Origin: JAWOLE01 sp963815655
GTDB lineage: Bacteria > Acidobacteriota > Thermoanaerobaculia > UBA5066 > Gp7-AA6
Assembly: GCA_963815655.1 (NCBI GenBank)
Contig: CAWFHK010000001.1
Coordinates: 2,790,001 to 2,854,000 of the forward strand
Direction: 5' to 3'
Length of the DNA stretch: 64,000 nucleotides
In this document: positions 59,491-64,000 of the stretch, piece after piece
Layout: the number at the start of each line of letters is the position of its first letter
How positions within the stretch are numbered: the stretch's first letter is position 1
Notes under the pieces: model-generated
Databases searched by the model: none
Seen by the model: only the letters and a program-made list of their open reading frames with translations
What the model was told of the DNA's origin: nothing
Translations under genes and position numbers: made by a program

Positions 59491-59994
59491 ATGCCCAAGG
59501 TCACGCCGCTCGAGATTCAGAACCACACCTTCAACAGGAAGTGGAGAGGGCTCGATGCCGTCGAGGTGGAGTCCTTCCTCGCGCTGGTCAGCGAGGAGAT
59601 CGAAGACCTGACGCGCTCCAAGTCGGAAATCGAGAGCCGCCTGCGGGCGCTCGAAGCGGAGAACGAGGAGCACCGCGAACGCGAGCGGACGCTGCGCGAC
59701 ACGCTGTTGTCCGCGCAGCGCGCCTCCGAGGACATCCGCGGCGCCGCCCGGAAGGAGGCGGAGCTGATCGTCCAGCAGGCCGAGGACTCGAGCGAGCGGC
59801 TCACGCACCACGCCATGCAGCGCTCGGCCGAGATCGAGAAGGCGATCGAAGACCTGAAGCTGCAGCGGACCCATTTCCGGCTGCAGATGGAAAAGTCGAT
59901 CGCTCTCATCAAGCAGGTCCTGGAAATGGACCGGCTGGAAGACGAGAAGGACCGGCCGCTCTCCTTCCTGCACCGCAAGGGAGAGGCGGGATGA
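59491..59994 (+). CDS. divIVA: DivIVA-domain protein
   Basis: A 167-aa coiled-coil protein. MPKVTPLEIQNHTFNRKWRG then LDAVEVESFLALVSEEIEDL is the DivIVA membrane-curvature domain (LxxxxFxxxxRGxxxxEVxxFL). Residues 40-150 are a coiled coil. AAGGAGG lies 5 nt before the ATG. DivIVA is best known from Gram-positives, but similar proteins occur in some diderm phyla. It follows yggS-yggT as in the classic division-linked cluster. An inverted array begins 2 nt after its stop. Confidence 0.93.
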   Translation: MPKVTPLEIQNHTFNRKWRGLDAVEVESFLALVSEEIEDLTRSKSEIESRLRALEAENEEHRERERTLRDTLLSAQRASEDIRGAARKEAELIVQQAEDSSERLTHHAMQRSAEIEKAIEDLKLQRTHFRLQMEKSIALIKQVLEMDRLEDEKDRPLSFLHRKGEAG

Positions 59995-59995
59995 C

Positions 59996-60091
59996 TGCGA
60001 ATTGCGAATTGTGAATTGTGAGTTGTGAATAACGGGGAGGAGCCTGCCGCCACCGACCTTACTCACAAATCACAAATCACAAATCACAAGT
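59996..60091. repeat. Heptamer inverted array, word TTGTGAT/TTGCGAA
   Basis: The left arm (59996-60030) reads TGCGAAT, TGCGAAT, TGTGAAT, TGTGAGT, TGTGAAT. After a 30-nt spacer the right arm (60061-60091) has ACTCACAA followed by repeated ATCACAA words. It lies between divIVA and hutI and provides the only standard start codon for hutI. Confidence 0.92.
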
Positions 60092-61341
60092 CGCTGGAGG
60101 TCCGCAACGCGGCGTGCCTCGCCACGCCTCTGGGAACAACGGCGAAGAAGGGGCGGGCGCAGGGCGAGATCCGGCGCATTCGCGAGGCGGCGGTTCGGGC
60201 GGAAAACGGGGTCCTGGTCTTCGTCGGGAGCGAAGCCGATTACCGGCGGGAGTACGGCGGACGTCCGGCGGACGTTTCCCTCGACGCTACGGGAAAAACG
60301 CTCCTCCCCGGCCTCGTGGACTGCCACACGCATCCCGTGTGGGCGGGGGACCGGGGAGAGGAGATCGGCCGGCGGCTCGCGGGAGAGAGCTACGCCGCGA
60401 TCGCGGCGGGGGGAGGCGGGATCAACGCCACGGTCGCGGCGACGCGCGCGGCGAGCGATGAGGAACTCGAAATCCTCGTGCGCCGGCGCCTCGAAGCGAT
60501 GCTCGGGGCCGGCACCACGACGGTCGAGGCCAAGTCGGGCTACGGCCTGACGGCACAGCAGGAGATTCGGTCCCTCGAGATTCTCTCGAGACTTGCCTCT
60601 CCCGACCTTCCGCGCCTCGTCCCCACGCTCCTGGCCGCCCACGAGGTCCCGCCCGAATTCCGGCAGGACCGGGAGGAATGGGTCCGGATCATCGCGGAGA
60701 ACCTCGTCCCCCGCTGCGCGCGGGAAGGACTCGCCGTCTTCTGCGACGTCTTCTGCGAAGAGGGCGTCTTCACCGTCGAGGAGTCGCGCCGGATTCTCGA
60801 GGCCGCCCGCGCCTCGGGTCTCGGGCTTCGCGTCCATGCCGACGAGCTGGCCCGTTCCGGCGGAGCGCGGCTCGCCGCCGAACTCGCCGCCGACTCCGCG
60901 GATCACCTGCTCCGCATCGGCCGGGAGGAGATCGAAGCGCTGGCGGGCGCCGGGACCGTCGCGGTCCTCCTGCCGGGAACGGCCTGGTGGATGCGTTCCA
61001 ACCCCGCCCCGGCCCGGGCCCTGATCGAGGCCGGCGTGCCGGTTGCCGTCGCCACCGACGCGAACCCCGGAACCTGCAACACCGAGGCGCTGCCGGCCGT
61101 CGCGGCCCATGCCTGTCTCGACTCCGGCCTGACCGTCGAGGAAACCCTCACGGCGATGACCGTGAATGCCGCCGCGTCGCTGCGCCTCGCGTCGAGAATC
61201 GGGTCGCTCGAAGCCGGCAAGGATGCCGACCTCCTCCTCCTCGACGCGCCCGATGACCGGCACCTCATCTATCATTGGGGCGTGAACCTCGCGGCCGCAG
61301 TCGTCCGGAGAGGCCGCGTCGTCCGGAGCACGATCGCGTGA
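60025..61341 (+). CDS. hutI: Imidazolonepropionase
   Basis: Third step of histidine degradation: imidazolone-propionate to formiminoglutamate, a metal-dependent amidohydrolase. LLPGLVDCHTHPVWAGDRGE holds the HxH metal ligands, GGGGINATVAATRAASDEEL the family block, KSGYGLTAQQEIRSLEILS the mobile-loop Lys/Tyr, LLAAHEVPPEF and VHADELARSGG further His, and ATDANPGTCN the Asp. The GTG at 60025 lies inside an inverted array, so residues 1-23 (THKSQITNHKS) are repeat-derived. Homology starts at LEVRNAACLATP (60094), where only CTG is available. It overlaps the FTCD-like gene by GTGA. Confidence 0.93.
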   Translation: MNNGEEPAATDLTHKSQITNHKSLEVRNAACLATPLGTTAKKGRAQGEIRRIREAAVRAENGVLVFVGSEADYRREYGGRPADVSLDATGKTLLPGLVDCHTHPVWAGDRGEEIGRRLAGESYAAIAAGGGGINATVAATRAASDEELEILVRRRLEAMLGAGTTTVEAKSGYGLTAQQEIRSLEILSRLASPDLPRLVPTLLAAHEVPPEFRQDREEWVRIIAENLVPRCAREGLAVFCDVFCEEGVFTVEESRRILEAARASGLGLRVHADELARSGGARLAAELAADSADHLLRIGREEIEALAGAGTVAVLLPGTAWWMRSNPAPARALIEAGVPVAVATDANPGTCNTEALPAVAAHACLDSGLTVEETLTAMTVNAAASLRLASRIGSLEAGKDADLLLLDAPDDRHLIYHWGVNLAAAVVRRGRVVRSTIA

Positions 61342-61967
61342 CCGAGTTCGCCGGGCTTCCGATCCGCCAGTTTCTTTCCGATCTCGCTTCCTCGGCTCCC
61401 ACGCCGGGAGGAGGAACGGCGGCCGCCGTCGCGGGGGCGATGGGAGCGGGGCTGGCGGAGATGGTGACGGCCCTGACGCTCGCCCGCGAGAAGTACGCCG
61501 CGTCGCACGACGCCATGCGGCCGATCGCGCAGGCCGCCGCCGCGGCCCGGGAAGAGCTCCTCGCGCTCGCCAGGGAAGACGCGGAGGCCTACGACGGAGT
61601 CGTCGCGGCCCGGCGCCTCCCCAGGGACACCGACGAGCAGAAGGCGCTCCGCGAGGAGCGGATCTCGGCGGCCAACCGCCGCGCCGCGGAGGTCCCGATG
61701 CGCACGGCGCGCACCGCGGCGCGGTTGCTCGACGCGATGCCGGAGCTGGCCGAAAAAGGGAACCCGAACGCCGCCTCCGACGCCGGGGCGGCCGCCCTCC
61801 TGCTTGAGGCCGCCGCCCAGGCGGCGCTCTTGAACGTCGCGATCAACCTGCCCGGAGTCTCCGATCAGGGCTTCGTCGGAGAGATGCGGCACGAGGCGGA
61901 GGATCTGCAGGCGGCGGCGCAGAAACGGCGATTGGCCGTCCTCGAGACCGTCCGGCGCCGAATCTGA
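61338..61967 (+). CDS. Formiminotetrahydrofolate cyclodeaminase-like protein
   Basis: A 209-aa FTCD_C-type protein. FLSDLASSAPTPGGGTAAAV near residue 13 is the folate-binding signature, and AEKGNPNAASDAGAAALLLE with NVAINLPGVSDQGFVGEMR the conserved second half. These enzymes convert 5-formimino-THF to 5,10-methenyl-THF and recycle the formimino group made after HutI. The GTG at 61338 overlaps the hutI stop, so the pair forms a histidine-degradation unit. Confidence 0.93.
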   Translation: MTEFAGLPIRQFLSDLASSAPTPGGGTAAAVAGAMGAGLAEMVTALTLAREKYAASHDAMRPIAQAAAAAREELLALAREDAEAYDGVVAARRLPRDTDEQKALREERISAANRRAAEVPMRTARTAARLLDAMPELAEKGNPNAASDAGAAALLLEAAAQAALLNVAINLPGVSDQGFVGEMRHEAEDLQAAAQKRRLAVLETVRRRI

Positions 61968-62031
61968 CGCTCGGGCTATCTCGCTCTACGCCAGTGCTTT
62001 CCGAGGGACCCACGGATCCGAGTTTTTCTTG

Positions 62032-62060
62032 TTGACAGAGTCGTGCCGTTTTGTTAGTCT
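62032..62060 (+). promoter_or_regulatory. Promoter upstream of polA
   Basis: A perfect TTGACA (62032-62037), a 17-bp spacer and TAGTCT (62055-62060) in an AT-rich stretch. Transcription would start near 62067, just before a hairpin. Confidence 0.65.
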
Positions 62061-62073
62061 GTCTTTATTGATT

Positions 62074-62108
62074 CGCGCGATCCGGAAACGGGTCGCGCGT
62101 TTCGTTTT
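62074..62108 (+). terminator. Hairpin with T-rich tail in the polA leader (attenuator candidate)
   Basis: CGCGCGATCC and GGGTCGCGCG pair over 10 bp around GGAAAC, followed by TTTCGTTTT. It lies directly downstream of a promoter and 77 nt before polA, so it may end a very short RNA or regulate polA. Confidence 0.7.
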
Positions 62109-62184
62109 CAGGCCCTTTTTCCGGGGCGTTTCCGGGGCGCCCCCGGCCGGCCGCGCCGCTTCGAGCACGTAGAATCCGGGTCCC

Positions 62185-64000
62185 ATGCCGGAAGTCCCTC
62201 GGAAGCTCTACCTGGTGGACGCGATGTCCAATATCCACCGCGCCTACCACGCCATCCAGCGCCTCTCGACGTCGGCCGGCAAGCCCACCAACGCCATCTA
62301 CGGCTTCGTCACCATGCTCCGCAAGATGCTGCGCGAGCACACGCCCGACTATCTCGCCGTGGCCTGGGACGGCCCGGAACGGACGGTGCGCCACGACGCC
62401 TACGCCGAGTACAAGGCGAACCGCGTCCCGATGGCGTCCGACCTGGCCTCGCAGATTCCCGACATCCGCCGGGCTCTGGACGCCTACAGGATCCCGATCC
62501 TGGAACTGCCGGGCTACGAGGCCGACGACGTCATCGGGACGCTCTCGAAGAAGGCCGCGGCACAGGGATTCGACGTCGTGATCGTGACGGCGGACAAGGA
62601 CATGCTCCAGCTCGTGTCGCCCGGGATCCGCGTCTTTCACACGGGGCGGGAGCGTTTCCTCGACGAGGCGGGGGTCCTCGATTTCTTCGGCGTGGTCCCG
62701 GGCCAGGTCAGGGACGTTCTCGCCCTGATGGGTGACAGCGTGGACAACATCCCGGGAGTGCCGGGGGTGGGGCAGGTGACGGCGAAGAAGTGGATCGCGG
62801 CGTACGGCGACCTCGACACGCTGCTCGCGAAGGCGGACGAGATCAAGGGGAAGGTCGGCGAGAGCCTGCGGCAGCACAGGGAGGCGGCCGTGCTTTCGCG
62901 CTCCCTGGTCGAGATCCCGACGGATCTGCCGATCCCCTTCGAGCCGGCGGTGCTCCAGCGCTCCGATCCCGACGCGCGGAAGTTGAAGGACCTCTTCGTG
63001 GAGCTCGAGTTCCACTCCCTGGCGGCGGAGATCGGGGCGGAGGCCGCGTCCGCTCCCGAGATCGCGTTCGGACGCGTCGCGCAGGGGGCCGCCTTCGCGG
63101 TCGGCGAGAACGAGCCGTTCGGTGCCGCGCTCCTGACCGCGAGAGATCGGGTCCTGCTGGCGGTCGCGGGAGCGGGGCGGGTCGAGATCGCGGAGGAGAC
63201 GGCCGCGGAGATCCTGGAACGGTGGAAAGGCCTCGACCGCCCCGGCCGGGAGATCTGGCTCGCCGACGCCAAGCCCCTGGACACGCTCCTCGCGCGCGGC
63301 GGCCGCTCTGTCGCGGGAGACGTCTTTGACGTCTGCCTCGCCCAGTACGTCCTGTCGCCGGGCGTGGGTGGCTCCGACTTCGAGCTGATGGCCTTCCAGC
63401 GCCTCGGGCAGAAGGTGACGGCGGACAAGGAGGCGGGGATCGTCTCCTGCGCCCTCCCCGAGGGGTACGCGATCGAGACCGCGGACCGCTGGCTCGCGGA
63501 GCGCGCCTCGGTCACGCGAGACCTGGCCGCGAAGTTGAAGCCGGAGCTTTCCGGCCGCCAGGCCCTCGAGAGGATCTACCGGGAGATCGAGCGGCCCCTG
63601 ACCCCGGTCCTGGCGCGGATGGAGATCCACGGTGTCGCGATCGACGTGCCGCTCCTCAAGGAGATGTCGGCGCGCATGGAGAAGGACCTGCGTTCGCTCG
63701 AGCAGAAGATCTGGACGGAAGTCGGCGAGGAATTCAACATCAACTCCCCCGTCAAGCTCGGCCAGATCCTCTTCGAGAAGCTGGGATACCCGGCCGGCAG
63801 GAAGACGGCGAAGACGAAGTCCTCCTCGACCGGAGTCGAGGTGTTGAGCGAGCTGGCGGAGAAGGGATATCCCGTTCCCCGTCTGACGCTCGAGTACCGG
63901 GAGATCGCGAAGTTGAAGGGGACGTACGTGGACGCCCTCCCGGCGCTCGCGGACGCGGAGGGACGGGTGCACACGTCCTTTCGTCAGACGGTCGCCGCGA
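62185..64000 (+). CDS. polA: DNA polymerase I (partial, cut by window end)
   Basis: 605 residues are present. Residues 1-290 are the 5'-3' exonuclease: LYLVDAMSNIHRAYHAI, GYEADDVIGTLSKKAAAQGF, VIVTADKDMLQLVSPGIRVF and LMGDSVDNIPGVPGVGQVTA. The middle region (about 300-470) has the fold of the 3'-5' exonuclease domain (FDVCLAQYVLSPGVGGSDFE), but I find no DxE motif at its start, so proofreading is probably lost, as in several polymerases of this class. The polymerase domain begins at RIYREIERPLTPVLARMEIH and reaches EFNINSPVKLGQILFEKLGY before the window ends. The ATG at 62185 fits the family. Confidence 0.96.
   Translation, partial: MPEVPRKLYLVDAMSNIHRAYHAIQRLSTSAGKPTNAIYGFVTMLRKMLREHTPDYLAVAWDGPERTVRHDAYAEYKANRVPMASDLASQIPDIRRALDAYRIPILELPGYEADDVIGTLSKKAAAQGFDVVIVTADKDMLQLVSPGIRVFHTGRERFLDEAGVLDFFGVVPGQVRDVLALMGDSVDNIPGVPGVGQVTAKKWIAAYGDLDTLLAKADEIKGKVGESLRQHREAAVLSRSLVEIPTDLPIPFEPAVLQRSDPDARKLKDLFVELEFHSLAAEIGAEAASAPEIAFGRVAQGAAFAVGENEPFGAALLTARDRVLLAVAGAGRVEIAEETAAEILERWKGLDRPGREIWLADAKPLDTLLARGGRSVAGDVFDVCLAQYVLSPGVGGSDFELMAFQRLGQKVTADKEAGIVSCALPEGYAIETADRWLAERASVTRDLAAKLKPELSGRQALERIYREIERPLTPVLARMEIHGVAIDVPLLKEMSARMEKDLRSLEQKIWTEVGEEFNINSPVKLGQILFEKLGYPAGRKTAKTKSSSTGVEVLSELAEKGYPVPRLTLEYREIAKLKGTYVDALPALADAEGRVHTSFRQTVAA

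Overview
The window is 64 kb of high-GC chromosomal DNA from a Gram-negative-type (diderm) bacterium. Evidence for an outer membrane includes a beta-barrel porin, lipoproteins with lipoboxes, an OmpA-family protein, a lytic transglycosylase and remnants of RND/NodT-type efflux parts. The gene set, together with dense intergenic repeats of the kinds common in Acidobacteriota and neighbouring phyla, makes an Acidobacteriota relative (Thermoanaerobaculia/Holophagae-like) my best guess. That placement is inference only: there is no rRNA here and I could not run a search.

Layout. 0.3-15.3 kb: a lipoprotein; a six-gene minus-strand run (glutamate dehydrogenase, two PEP/pyruvate-binding-domain proteins, an SDR oxidoreductase, a MOSC protein and an 89-aa protein); an active/inactive M16 peptidase pair; and a beta-propeller/phosphoesterase protein. 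15.4-19.1 kb: a 71-aa protein, a secreted protein with a long Thr/Pro tail, Tag glycosylase, and a fluoride riboswitch controlling crcB and a DUF190 gene. 19.3-28.2 kb: a metal and arsenic resistance island on the minus strand. It holds a CDF exporter, ArsF/ArsG-like genes, an ArsP-like permease, thioredoxin-like and ferredoxin genes, two ArsR repressors, ArsI, ACR3 and three arsC copies. It also contains clear wreckage: a ProC/RND chimera, an outer-membrane-factor stub, a frameshifted arsC and a frameshifted Fe-S-type protein. 28.3-36.5 kb: a metallophosphoesterase, then a seven-gene minus-strand operon of exported redox/sulfur-type proteins (Cys/Met-rich protein, porin, 4-TM protein, FMN-binding protein, tethered rhodanese, MauE-like protein, esterase), then an MFS transporter. 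36.6-41.8 kb: peptidase E, a deleted ornithine cyclodeaminase and two secreted proteins. 41.9-50.3 kb: tRNA-Asn, a Ras-like GTPase/OmpA/coiled-coil operon, a lipoprotein, hemerythrin, YjbQ, a lytic transglycosylase and a GAF protein. 50.4-64 kb: housekeeping genes rpsU-mutS2-dnaG-rpoD, a CAU tRNA, a zinc-ribbon protein, RNase HI, YggS, YggT, DivIVA, hutI, a formiminotransferase-cyclodeaminase-like protein and a polA cut by the window end.

The most unusual feature is a set of about ten intergenic elements made of tandem 7-nt (once 8-nt) words arranged as two inverted arms around a spacer. They share this architecture, but the word differs from place to place (TTTCAAG, GTCCAAG, GTCAAAC, TTGTGAT, GGTGTTC and others). 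Nearly all begin within about 10 nt of a stop codon. Four fill gaps between convergent genes, and several supply the last codons of a protein or lie against the next start codon. Two further dispersed families (CCCTCTCCC palindromes and TGTCATTCCGAGCG-type elements) occupy similar positions, and one palindrome lies in frame inside the MFS transporter gene. No CRISPR array, intact transposase, integrase or phage gene was seen.
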